Assembly (NCBI GenBank): GCA_038138625.1 | Contig: JAYQEA010000003.1 | Span: 1 to 64,000, forward strand | Reading direction: 5' to 3' | Length of the DNA stretch: 64,000 nucleotides | Origin: JAQXDR01 sp038138625 | GTDB lineage: Bacteria; Pseudomonadota; Alphaproteobacteria; Rhodobacterales; Rhodobacteraceae | Shown here: positions 34,585-43,788 of the stretch, piece after piece | How the letters are laid out: each line of letters opens with the position of its first letter | Position numbering within the stretch: position 1 is the stretch's first letter | Made by a program: the position numbers and the translations under genes | Notes under the pieces: model-generated | The model's database searches: none | The model's input: the letters and a program-made list of their open reading frames with translations, nothing else | What the model was told of the DNA's origin: nothing

Positions 34585-35503
34585 ACAGTCGTGGCAGATC
34601 CGTCCGCATCTTTCTCGCAGAGGGTATTCCGACGGGGATCGTAACTGCCGAAGTCATGAATTGGACAGGCCATGTCTTGGCTGGGCCGCGGTCCCGTTTG
34701 GAAAGGCTTTCGCACGCTCGGAGTTGAAAAGGACAGGCGTCTATTTCATTTTTGGCGATGACGACACCGAGGGTGGTCAGCCCCTTCTTTATATTGGTGA
34801 AGGCGATGACATCTCAAAACGTCTGGCCAGCCATAACAAAGACAAAGATTTCTGGACCAGATTTATTGCCATAACGAGCAAAGATCTCAACCTGACCAAA
34901 GCACATGTGCGGTATCTCGAATCCCGGCTGATCGAAATCGCAGGTCATGCAAACAGGTCCGCATTGATCAACAAGGATCGTCCGCAGTTTGACCTGTTAC
35001 CCGAAGCAGATATCGCTGACATGGAAACCTTTTTAGAGGAAATTCAATTGGTCCTTCCGGTCCTTGGTGCGGATTTTCTAAAGGCAGTCTCTCACACTCA
35101 ATCGATGTCATCTGACAGACGATCAGCGCAAAATGCGCAGGATGAGACCGGTCATGTGACATTTGTCCTGCAGGCCGAAAGATGGGGTATCGATGCAACC
35201 GCCCAAGAGGCTGAGGGAGAGTTTGTTATTTTGGCCGGATCGCATGGGTCGCTGAAAGAAAAGCCATCGTTTTATGGGCGTGCAAAGCAGCTGCGCGATC
35301 GATTGCTGAAGACGGGTGTGTTGCGCGTGACGTCAGACGATACCTTTGTCTGTCAGTCAGATATTGCGTTTTCCAGCCCGTCATCAGCGGCAAAGTTCTT
35401 GTGGGGGACATCACGCAACGGGCGCTCTGATTGGAAAGAATCCGTTACGACAGCATCTTACGCGGACTTTAAGGACAGCTTGCTGCCAAGCAATGAGGAC
35501 TGA
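34581..35503 (+). pseudogene. GIY-YIG nuclease family protein with apparent -1 frameshift
   Basis: The N-terminal part is read from GTG 34581 (overlapping the thyX stop): SRGRSVRIFLAEGIPTGIV, then TGHVLAGPRSRLERL, running into a stop at about 34725. The rest continues in another frame: ARSELKRTGVYFIFGDDD, the GIY-YIG core LLYIGEGDDISKRL with the catalytic Arg, then a DUF4357-type C-terminal region (SFYGRAKQLRDRLLKTGVL). The parts join cleanly if one G is restored near 34708-34712. Either the gene is recently broken, a reading error exists, or slippage occurs. An internal ATG at 34661 keeps the downstream 280 codons open, so a shortened protein may still be made. Confidence 0.75.
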
Positions 35504-35697
35504 TTTCGTCTCTCTGGCAGGCTGTCTTTCGATTGTATTTTTGGATCCTGATATTGACCTTTTGCTGTGCGTCAGGCGGCTTTGACGACGCGCCTATCAA
35601 AAGGAACCTATCGATTGCGGTGAATATTCTGTGCGACAAGGTCCTCAGTCTGTCGCACCCCATTGACCAATGCGCAAAACGGCCTCATATCCGCCGT

Positions 35698-37497
35698 ATG
35701 ACTGATCTTTCTCGTATCCGAAATTTCTCGATCGTGGCGCACATTGACCACGGAAAATCCACGCTGGCGGACCGTCTGATCCAATCCACAAATACCGTGG
35801 CGGATCGCGACATGAAAGAGCAGCTGCTGGACAGTATGGATATTGAACGCGAACGCGGTATTACGATCAAGGCCAACACCGTTCGGATTGATTACCATGC
35901 GGCCGATGGTCATGATTATGTGTTGAACCTGATCGACACGCCCGGCCACGTGGATTTCGCCTACGAAGTAAGCCGTTCCATGCGGGCGGTCGAGGGATCT
36001 TTGCTGGTGGTTGACAGCACCCAAGGCGTTGAGGCGCAGACGCTGGCCAATGTGTATCAGGCCATAGACGCAGATCACGATATTGTCCCTGTTTTGAACA
36101 AGATTGATCTGCCCGCCAGTGATTGCGACCGCGTTGCCGAACAGATCGAGGACGTCATCGGGATTGATGCAAGCGATGCGGTTATGGTCTCTGCCAAGAC
36201 CGGTATCGGAATTGATGAAACGCTCGAGGCCATCGTAACGCGGCTGCCGGCGCCGGATGGTTCTGTGGATGCTCCCTTGAAAGCGATGCTGGTAGACAGC
36301 TGGTATGATGCCTATCTGGGGGTGGTGGTTCTGGTCCGCATAATGGACGGTGTTTTGAAAAAAGGACAGCGGATCCGCATGATGGCCACAAACGCCGTTT
36401 ATCCCGTGGACCGCATTGGTGTTTTCCGTCCTGAAATGACATCGGTCGAGTCGCTCGGACCCGGCGAGATCGGGTTTATTACAGCATCGATCAAACAGGT
36501 GCGTGATACCAAGGTTGGCGACACGATTACCCATGAAAAAAAGGGAGCCGAGACACCTTTGCCGGGTTTCCAGCCCTCTGTTCCGGTGGTCTTTTGCGGG
36601 CTATTCCCTGTAGACAGCTCAGAATTTGAAGATCTCAGGGATGCGATCGAAAAGCTGGCACTGAACGATGCCTCTTTCAGCTACGAGATGGAGACTTCGG
36701 CCGCGCTGGGATTTGGCTTTCGGTGCGGTTTTCTGGGACTGCTGCACCTTGAGGTTATTCGCGACAGGATCGAGCGGGAATACGGGATCGAGCTGATCAC
36801 AACCGCACCAAGTGTGATCTACCACATCTTTATGAAAGATGGGGAAATGATCGAACTCCATAACCCTGCGGATATGCCTGATCCCAGCAAAATTGACCAC
36901 ATCGAAGAACCACGCATCAAGGCCACCATATTGGTGCCAGATGAGTTCTTGGGGGATGTACTTAAGCTTTGCCAAGATCGCCGAGGATTGCAGGAGGATC
37001 TGACCTACGCAGGATCTCGGGCCATGGTGGTCTATGATTTGCCCCTGAACGAGGTCGTTTTTGATTTCTACGATCGTCTGAAATCAGTGACCAAAGGGTA
37101 CGCTTCGTTTGACTATCAGATGACCGGATACCGTGAAGACAATCTGGTGAAAATGTCCATTTTGGTAAATGACGAGCCCGTCGATGCGCTTTCGACTATG
37201 GTGCATCGGGATCGCGCTGACATGCGTGGTCGGGCGATGTGTGAAAAGTTGAAGGATCTGATTCCGCGGCACATGTTTAAAATTCCGATACAAGCAGCTA
37301 TTGGTGGCAAGGTGATTGCACGCGAAACGCTCAGCGCGTTGCGCAAGGATGTGACTGCCAAATGTTACGGTGGTGATGCGTCTCGGAAAAAGAAACTCTT
37401 GGAAAAGCAGAAAGCGGGCAAAAAGAAGATGCGCCAGTTTGGACGCGTCGATATCCCGCAAGAGGCGTTTATTTCGGCACTAAAGATGGACAACTGA
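35698..37497 (+). CDS. lepA: Elongation factor 4 (LepA)
   Basis: 599-residue translational GTPase, the usual LepA length from the ATG at 35698 (MTDLSRIRNFSIV); the 55 codons open upstream are not conserved. G1 AHIDHGKST is near residues 14-22, the switch I region ERGITIKANTV follows, G3 is DTPGHVDF and G4 NKIDLP. The LepA-specific C-terminal domain ends GRVDIPQEAFISALKMDN. It acts on ribosomes during initiation and back-translocation. No close operon partner. Confidence 0.97.
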   Translation: MTDLSRIRNFSIVAHIDHGKSTLADRLIQSTNTVADRDMKEQLLDSMDIERERGITIKANTVRIDYHAADGHDYVLNLIDTPGHVDFAYEVSRSMRAVEGSLLVVDSTQGVEAQTLANVYQAIDADHDIVPVLNKIDLPASDCDRVAEQIEDVIGIDASDAVMVSAKTGIGIDETLEAIVTRLPAPDGSVDAPLKAMLVDSWYDAYLGVVVLVRIMDGVLKKGQRIRMMATNAVYPVDRIGVFRPEMTSVESLGPGEIGFITASIKQVRDTKVGDTITHEKKGAETPLPGFQPSVPVVFCGLFPVDSSEFEDLRDAIEKLALNDASFSYEMETSAALGFGFRCGFLGLLHLEVIRDRIEREYGIELITTAPSVIYHIFMKDGEMIELHNPADMPDPSKIDHIEEPRIKATILVPDEFLGDVLKLCQDRRGLQEDLTYAGSRAMVVYDLPLNEVVFDFYDRLKSVTKGYASFDYQMTGYREDNLVKMSILVNDEPVDALSTMVHRDRADMRGRAMCEKLKDLIPRHMFKIPIQAAIGGKVIARETLSALRKDVTAKCYGGDASRKKKLLEKQKAGKKKMRQFGRVDIPQEAFISALKMDN

Positions 37498-37609
37498 TCT
37501 GATAAAACAGCGTGGCCCGACCATGCTTGTTTTAGCGGATCAAACATCCGGTCGGGACAGGCTGGCAACGCCATCTCGGAAATTTTACAGCCCTTGACAG
37601 TGCAGACGG

Positions 37610-38386
37610 CTATATGTCGGCCAGCAAAATTCTTATGTGACCAGGGGCAATAGACGCTTTGTCTTGCACGGACTGCGCTATGGTGGTTGAAAAATCCACC
37701 ACAGGAAAGGCTTGTGTTAAGCCTTTTGCAAGGGCTGCCTCCAGCGCTATCGCGTCGGCAAGCGTCTTGTCCTGTTCATGGAAATACCAGACGCTGCTGG
37801 AAGCATGCAGCGGCGCGCCCATTTCGATTGCGGCTACTCCATTGCGCAGGTTCCATCCGGAAAAACTAAGCGATCTCATAATGCCTGCGGCCTTGTCGGC
37901 ACTAACGGAACCGTATCGCAATACAATCACATCAGAACGTTGTTTTTCAGCTGGTGTCGGTGTGGTTTGGGTCAGACGATTGGTGCAGTAGGTTGGCAAA
38001 ATATCACACACGGGCGCAGGTTTCATGCCAAGTACCATACTTTGCGTGACGCTTGAAAGGCTGCCTGTTGCATATAAAAACCCAAACGTCGCAGCACTGA
38101 ATGCCGCTGCGGTGACGGTCGAGCTTACTACGATTGAGAGCGCATGATCCTGCATGTATTTTTCAACCCACAGGGCCACAAAACCGATACCAGCGACCGC
38201 CGTGACAATGCACAGGGCAATGATAGAGGCGACGGCCAAGCCGTTGAAGAAAAAATCAATAAAGCCAATCAGTGCACAAATGGTGGCCCCGAAAAGAAGC
38301 GTCGGCTCCGCATCACGAACATTTCTCAAGAAATGAGACGTCTGTGATTTTTGCACCGTTAAGAAATCCGCATCGCGGTCCGTCAT
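37610..38386 (-). CDS. Unknown membrane protein with three TM helices and a C-terminal LytR_C-like domain
   Basis: 258 residues, no family recognised with confidence. Three hydrophobic helices lie at about residues 28-50, 53-72 and 84-105. A periplasmic domain follows, with two cysteines (VCDILPTYC) and a region DVIVLRYGSVSADKAAGIM ... SSVWYFHEQDKTLADAIALEAAL. That region resembles the LytR_C fold pattern of short alpha/beta repeats seen in envelope proteins. The resemblance is by eye only. It is convergent to lepA and divergent from glgB. Confidence 0.6.
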   Translation of the reverse strand: MTDRDADFLTVQKSQTSHFLRNVRDAEPTLLFGATICALIGFIDFFFNGLAVASIIALCIVTAVAGIGFVALWVEKYMQDHALSIVVSSTVTAAAFSAATFGFLYATGSLSSVTQSMVLGMKPAPVCDILPTYCTNRLTQTTPTPAEKQRSDVIVLRYGSVSADKAAGIMRSLSFSGWNLRNGVAAIEMGAPLHASSSVWYFHEQDKTLADAIALEAALAKGLTQAFPVVDFSTTIAQSVQDKASIAPGHIRILLADI

Positions 38387-38925
38387 ATCAACAACTTACC
38401 CGTTACACGCCCATAAAAAAGGAGCGCAAGGAATAGGCGTGACCTGCCAAAGCTAATCGAAATATACTCGGATACTTAGAAGCCAACTCATCAATGGTTT
38501 GGCTTTCTGTAACTAGAAACTATACTTTTAGAACTCTTGCCTATTTCTTCTGCACTTTTGTTGTTTGATCAAGCAAAATATTGCAAAGACGCCGAAAATG
38601 TTAACTTACGCTTAGATTTTCACTGAAACAGGTGGTTTTGTGGTAAATATCTGATAACATTTGGGCATTTTACGTAATATGCCACAAATCTGCCATAAAA
38701 AAGAAAGGCAATCCAGCACGGAAAATGCGCATACCCATGCCGAATCACTTCTGATGACGCATGGCCGTATTGTGAAAATAAGGCTCCTCAGGATGTACGA
38801 TTTCAGGCACATGAGTGGCGACTGTGCGGTTCAAACCTCTTCTGCGCGCTGAAGAGGTTAAAAAGCTGCCAAACTGATTTATACTGGGTCTCGGGTGTCT
38901 CGCTTTGAGACGAAAGGGGCGATAC
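38387..38925 (+). promoter_or_regulatory. AT-rich promoter region upstream of the glycogen operon
   Basis: 539 bp, visibly more AT-rich than the flanking genes. Near its right end a perfect inverted repeat AACCTCTTC / GAAGAGGTT (38834-38842 and 38851-38859, 8-nt loop) lies 21 bp before a good -10 hexamer TATACT (38880-38885), 40 bp ahead of the glgB start. No matching -35 is evident, so the palindrome overlaps the expected -35 position and is a candidate operator or activator site. No gene was found here. Confidence 0.5.
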
Positions 38926-41118
38926 ATGGCGAACATGCGGCAGATGCAGGCAGAGGATGCCGCGAAGCTACAAAATGGGACACACGATAGTCCTTTCGCA
39001 GTTCTTGGATCACATCGTGAAGCGGTTCGGATATTTTGGCCAGGAGCGCGATCCGTTCAAATCATTCACAATGGCGTAGTGACGGATCTGGCATCAGACG
39101 ACGCGGACCTTTGGGTGGGGCCACCGGTCTTGCATGATTACAAAATTCAGGTTTGTGCCGCAGATGGATCGCTGTCGCGGGTCGAGGATGTCTATAAGTT
39201 TGGTCCGGTACTGGGAGAGTTGGATGCCTATTTGCTGGCCGAAGGGACGCATAAACAGTTGTGGCGGGTTCTCGGTGCCCATGTGATGGTTCATGAGGGG
39301 GTCTGCGGAACACATTTTGCAGTCTGGGCCCCTAATGCCCGCCGCGCTTCTGTCATAGGTGAGTTTTGTAACTGGGATGGTCGTCGATTGCCAATGAGAC
39401 GCGTTGGCGCCTGTGGTGTTTGGGAAATTTTTATTCCCGATGTGGGCGAGGGTGCGACCTACAAGTATGAGATCCTGACGGACACTGCAGTCTTGCAAAA
39501 GGCAGACCCGGTTGGTTTCGGGGCTGAACATGCCCCTGCGACAGCGAGCGTTGTGCGCGATATTTCAGGTTATGGCTGGAGGGACCAGTCGTGGATGGCA
39601 TCGCGAGCCAAAGCGCAGGATCGCAGTGCACCGATGTCCATCTATGAGGTTCATCTTGGATCATGGCGTCGGGTTGGTTCCGAGGCGCGGCCTCTGTCTT
39701 ACAAAGAACACGCGCGTGACCTCGTGGAGTATGTTCGCGATATGGGCTTTACGCATATTGAAATCATGCCGGTCAGTGAATTCCCGTTCGACGGCTCTTG
39801 GGGATACCAGCCGGTGGGTCTTTTTGCGCCCACGATCCGTTTTGGTCCACCCCACGAATTTCGGGATCTTGTTGATGCAGCCCATCAGGCGGGTATTGCC
39901 GTTTTGATTGATTGGGTGCCGGGCCATTTTCCCGCCGATCCACATGGGCTGGCGCAATTTGATGGCAGTTTCCTTTACGAGCATGCAGATCCGCGGGAAG
40001 GTTTCCATCAGGACTGGAATACATTGATCTATAATTACGGTCGGGTCGAAGTCCGCAATTTCCTTGTTGCCAATGCTATGTTTTGGCTGGACGAGTATCA
40101 TGTTGACGGTTTGCGTGTCGATGCTGTGGCATCCATGCTATACCGAGATTATTCGCGCGCAGCTGATCAATGGGTTCCCAACGAGGATGGTGGACGAGAA
40201 AACTACGAGGCCATTGCTTTTTTGCGCGAAACAAACGTCGCTGCCTACGGCGCGAATGAGGGCATCGTAACCGTGGCCGAGGAAAGCACGTCGTTTCCCA
40301 AAGTATCAGCCCCGGTTCACAATGATGGCCTTGGCTTTGGCTTTAAATGGAATATGGGATGGATGAATGACACACTGCGCTTCATGGCCGAAGACCCTGT
40401 CCATCGCAAATATCATCATCATTTGATGACATTTGGGATTGAATACGCGTGGTCCGAGAATTTTATCTTGCCAATCAGCCATGACGAGGTCGTGCACGGC
40501 AAAGGATCAATGCTGACCAAAATGCCCGGAGACCGATGGCAGCAGTTTGCCAATTTGCGCGCCTATTATGGGTTCATGTGGGGACATCCCGGCAAGAAAC
40601 TTTTGTTTATGGGGTGCGAATTCGCCCAGCCCGAAGAATGGAACCATGACGGACAATTGAATTGGGATGCAGCTGCGCAACCGATGCATTCGGGCGTACA
40701 AACACTGGTTCGAGACTTAAATCATCTCTATGCGCGCTGTCCTGCATTACATGCACTAGATTGTGACCCATCCGGTTTTGAATGGGTGAACGGGGGCGAT
40801 ACAGAGCAGTCTACGCTATCTTTTTTACGGCACGGGCCAGATGGCACGGCATCGGTTTTGGTTGTTTGCAACTTTACTCCAATGACGCGCACTTCATATT
40901 GTGTGGGTGTGCCAAAGTCCGGCCGGTGGCGTGAGATATTGAACACTGATGCGGCGATTTACGGCGGCAGTAATACTGGTAACCATGGTGAACTGGTGGC
41001 GCAGTCCACAGCCCATCAGGGCCAGCCGGCTTGTATCGAAATGACACTGCCGGGCCTAAGTACCGTCATGTTTGAATGGCAGGATGAACTTGATCTGATT
41101 GGAGAGCACCATGGTTGA
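38926..41118 (+). CDS. glgB: 1,4-alpha-glucan branching enzyme
   Basis: 730-residue GH13 branching enzyme that forms alpha-1,6 branches in glycogen. There is an N-terminal CBM48-type region (THFAVWAPNARRASVIGEFC), then the catalytic barrel. The nucleophile is Asp in GLRVDAVASMLYRDY, the acid/base Glu in VTVAEEST and the third Asp in PISHDEVVHGKGS. The start at 38926 follows AAAGGGG. First gene of the glg operon; the glgC start overlaps its end by 8 bp. Confidence 0.97.
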   Translation: MANMRQMQAEDAAKLQNGTHDSPFAVLGSHREAVRIFWPGARSVQIIHNGVVTDLASDDADLWVGPPVLHDYKIQVCAADGSLSRVEDVYKFGPVLGELDAYLLAEGTHKQLWRVLGAHVMVHEGVCGTHFAVWAPNARRASVIGEFCNWDGRRLPMRRVGACGVWEIFIPDVGEGATYKYEILTDTAVLQKADPVGFGAEHAPATASVVRDISGYGWRDQSWMASRAKAQDRSAPMSIYEVHLGSWRRVGSEARPLSYKEHARDLVEYVRDMGFTHIEIMPVSEFPFDGSWGYQPVGLFAPTIRFGPPHEFRDLVDAAHQAGIAVLIDWVPGHFPADPHGLAQFDGSFLYEHADPREGFHQDWNTLIYNYGRVEVRNFLVANAMFWLDEYHVDGLRVDAVASMLYRDYSRAADQWVPNEDGGRENYEAIAFLRETNVAAYGANEGIVTVAEESTSFPKVSAPVHNDGLGFGFKWNMGWMNDTLRFMAEDPVHRKYHHHLMTFGIEYAWSENFILPISHDEVVHGKGSMLTKMPGDRWQQFANLRAYYGFMWGHPGKKLLFMGCEFAQPEEWNHDGQLNWDAAAQPMHSGVQTLVRDLNHLYARCPALHALDCDPSGFEWVNGGDTEQSTLSFLRHGPDGTASVLVVCNFTPMTRTSYCVGVPKSGRWREILNTDAAIYGGSNTGNHGELVAQSTAHQGQPACIEMTLPGLSTVMFEWQDELDLIGEHHG

Positions 41119-42370
41119 TAATCGAAGACTGACACAGCGGTCGATGGCCTTTGTTCTGGCTGGTGGTCGGGGCAGTCGGCTTAAGGAACTGACCGATAGG
41201 CGCGTAAAACCCGCCGTCTATTTTGGTGGAAAAACACGTATTATTGATTTTGCCCTGTCCAACGCCATGAATTCAGGCATTCGTAAAATTGCCATAGCAA
41301 CCCAATACAAAGCACATAGCCTGATCCGCCATTGTCAGCGGGGATGGAACTTTTTTCGGGCTGAGCGGAACGAGTTTTTAGACATCCTCCCCGCAAGTCA
41401 GCGCATGGGCGAAGAGAACTGGTATCAGGGCACTGTTGATGCCGTGACCCAGAATATCGATATTGTTGATAGCTATGATGTTGATTACGTTGTAATTTTG
41501 GCTGGTGATCATATTTATAAGATGGATTACGAAATCATGTTGCGCCAGCATGTGGAAACCAAGGCGGACGTGACCATCGGTTGTTTGACGGTACCCCGTC
41601 ATGAAGCTTCGGCATTCGGGGTCATGGCTACGGACCATGCCGGACAGATCACCAGTTTCTTAGAAAAACCAGCTGATCCGCCCGCTACGCCAGAAGATCC
41701 AGACAAGGCGCTCGCCTCGATGGGAATTTATGTGTTCAACTGGAAATTTCTGCGGAGTTTGTTGATCCACGATATGAATGATACCCATTCAACCCATGAT
41801 TTTGGCAATGATTTGATCCCGGAAATTGTCAAGACCGGGCGCGCCATGGCGCATCGCTTTGATGAAAGCTGTGTTCGGGCATCTGGGGCACCGGCATACT
41901 GGAAAGATGTCGGCACCGTTGATGCCTTTTGGGAGGCCAACATTGACCTGACCAACTTTACGCCGGATTTGAACCTGTGGGACAGCCAGTGGCCGATCTG
42001 GACATACTCCGAAAGTGTGCCGCCAGCCAAGTTCATTCATGACGAACGCGATCGGCGCGGTGTCGCAATCTCATCCATGGTGTCGGGGGGGTGTATCATT
42101 TCAGGGACCGAAGTGCGCAATTCCCTGCTTTTCACCGAGGTACATACAAATTCCTATGCGGTGCTGGATCATGCTGTCGTGCTGCCGTATGTCACGGTCA
42201 ATCGCAACGCGCGATTACGAAAGGTGGTCATTGACCGCGGCGTTGATATTCCGGCAGGACTTGTCGTTGGTGAAGATCCTGTGGAAGATACAAAATTCTT
42301 TCGCGTAACGGAAAAAGGGACAACGTTGATCACGCAGAACATGGTCGACAGATGGAGCGCCGCACAGTGA
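41111..42370 (+). CDS. glgC: Glucose-1-phosphate adenylyltransferase
   Basis: 419-residue ADP-glucose pyrophosphorylase, the committed and usually allosteric step of glycogen synthesis. The nucleotide loop is LAGGRGSRLKELTDRRVKPA, with GGKTRIIDFALSNAMNSG, LAGDHIYKMDY and FLEKP for sugar-phosphate binding. A C-terminal left-handed beta-helix region starts near VSGGCIISG. The ATG at 41111 has GGAG 6 bp upstream; a TTG at 41099 is less likely. It overlaps glgB by 8 bp and glgA by 4 bp. Confidence 0.97.
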   Translation: MVDNRRLTQRSMAFVLAGGRGSRLKELTDRRVKPAVYFGGKTRIIDFALSNAMNSGIRKIAIATQYKAHSLIRHCQRGWNFFRAERNEFLDILPASQRMGEENWYQGTVDAVTQNIDIVDSYDVDYVVILAGDHIYKMDYEIMLRQHVETKADVTIGCLTVPRHEASAFGVMATDHAGQITSFLEKPADPPATPEDPDKALASMGIYVFNWKFLRSLLIHDMNDTHSTHDFGNDLIPEIVKTGRAMAHRFDESCVRASGAPAYWKDVGTVDAFWEANIDLTNFTPDLNLWDSQWPIWTYSESVPPAKFIHDERDRRGVAISSMVSGGCIISGTEVRNSLLFTEVHTNSYAVLDHAVVLPYVTVNRNARLRKVVIDRGVDIPAGLVVGEDPVEDTKFFRVTEKGTTLITQNMVDRWSAAQ

Positions 42371-43788
42371 TCCAAGTCCTATCAGTGACATCCGAATGTG
42401 TGCCTTTCGTCAAAACGGGGGGGCTTGCAGATGTGGCTGGTGCTTTGCCGACAGCGCTTGCCCAGCAGGATGTTCGCGTGCGCACTCTGCTTCCGGGCTA
42501 TCCTGCGGTAATGAAATCTCTTGTCAAAGCGGCACCTGTTTTGCGTTTTGACACAGTGTTCGGAGGTCCAGCCCGCGTTCTGGAAGCGACATGTGGTGGC
42601 CTCGATGTATTGGTGCTGGATGCCCCGCATCTTTTTGACCGACCCGGGAATATCTATCTGGCTCCCGATGGGGCCGACTGGCCAGATAATGCAGAACGTT
42701 TCGCGGCGCTTTCATGGGTGGCGGCGCAAATAGGGTTGAAGGGCGCTCGGACGTGGCGGCCCGATGTGCTACACTGCCATGATTGGCAGGCTGGACTGGC
42801 GCCCGAATACCTGCGCGCCGCCGACAGTGCACTACCAAGTGTGATGACGGTGCACAATATTGCCTTTCAGGGTCTGACGCCTGCGCTAAATCCGGCCCGT
42901 CTTAAACTGGACCCTGACCGTTTTTCCGCAGATGCCTATGAATTTTATGGAAAAATCTCTGCGCTAAAGGCCGGACTGATGGCTGCGGATTGGCTGACGA
43001 CGGTGTCCCCCAGTTATGCCGCTGAACTCATGACACCTGAATTTGGTATGGGACTGGACGGGGTTTTGCGACATCGCGCAAACCGTCTACGCGGTATTTT
43101 GAATGGGATCGACACAGTCGTATGGGACCCGAGCACGGACCCCGAGATCAAGACCTTTAAATCTTTACGCGGTAAAGTCCGTACCAAGGCTGCATTGAGG
43201 ACCGAGTTTGGCCTGCCCGTATCTGCGGGTCCGTTGTGCGTGGTGGTGTCTCGACTGACGGAACAAAAAGGCTTGGATCTGCTGCTGGATGCTTTGCCCA
43301 ACCTGCTGAACCGGGGTGGGCAGCTTATCGTGCTTGGTTCGGGTGATCCAAAGCTCGAAGCGGGTTTTCGTGCTGCTGCTAAACATTCACAAGTTGCTGT
43401 TCACATCGGCTATGACGAGGCGATGTCGCACCGTTTGATTGCGGGTGGTGATGCGATCCTCGTTCCATCTCGGTTTGAACCTTGTGGGCTTACGCAGCTG
43501 TATGGTTTGCGCTATGGCACCCTGCCGCTTGTCGGTTTGACGGGGGGACTGGCGGATACAGTGATCAATGCCTCGCCTGCCGCATTGGATCGCGGTGTCG
43601 CCACCGGAATTCAGTTCCACCCTGTTGGGGATACTGCCCTGCGCACTGCACTGGATCATCTGTGCGATTTGTGGTCCCAGCCCGATGTCTGGCGCAAGAT
43701 GGTGCGAAATGCCCAAAAACAGCCCGTGGGGTGGGACCGTTCCGCGGCCGCCTATGCAGAGCTATACCGCGAGGCGCTGGCATCGTGA
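42367..43788 (+). CDS. glgA: Glycogen synthase
   Basis: 473-residue GT5 glycogen synthase that extends alpha-1,4-glucan from ADP-glucose. The ADP-glucose loop KTGGLADVAGALP is at the N-terminus, HDWQAGL binds the acceptor side, and the C-terminal SRFEPCGLTQLYGLRYG is the GT-B signature. GTG at 42367 was chosen: it gives the usual IQVLSVTSECVPF start, forms a GTGA overlap with glgC and has GGAG 9 bp upstream. An ATG five codons earlier lacks a ribosome site. Confidence 0.96.
   Translation: MIQVLSVTSECVPFVKTGGLADVAGALPTALAQQDVRVRTLLPGYPAVMKSLVKAAPVLRFDTVFGGPARVLEATCGGLDVLVLDAPHLFDRPGNIYLAPDGADWPDNAERFAALSWVAAQIGLKGARTWRPDVLHCHDWQAGLAPEYLRAADSALPSVMTVHNIAFQGLTPALNPARLKLDPDRFSADAYEFYGKISALKAGLMAADWLTTVSPSYAAELMTPEFGMGLDGVLRHRANRLRGILNGIDTVVWDPSTDPEIKTFKSLRGKVRTKAALRTEFGLPVSAGPLCVVVSRLTEQKGLDLLLDALPNLLNRGGQLIVLGSGDPKLEAGFRAAAKHSQVAVHIGYDEAMSHRLIAGGDAILVPSRFEPCGLTQLYGLRYGTLPLVGLTGGLADTVINASPAALDRGVATGIQFHPVGDTALRTALDHLCDLWSQPDVWRKMVRNAQKQPVGWDRSAAAYAELYREALAS

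Noticed and set aside
35608..36534. 308-codon open frame on the minus strand across lepA
   Set aside because: Antisense shadow of a highly conserved gene; no motif and no ribosome site.
37516..37556. inverted repeat CCCGACC / GGTCGGG after lepA
   Set aside because: The loop is long (27 nt) and no T-tract follows, so it is too weak to call as a terminator.
43482..43784. extended N-terminus of GlgX inside glgA
   Set aside because: The extra 100 codons are in frame but overlap conserved glgA coding sequence and do not resemble any GlgX N-terminus.
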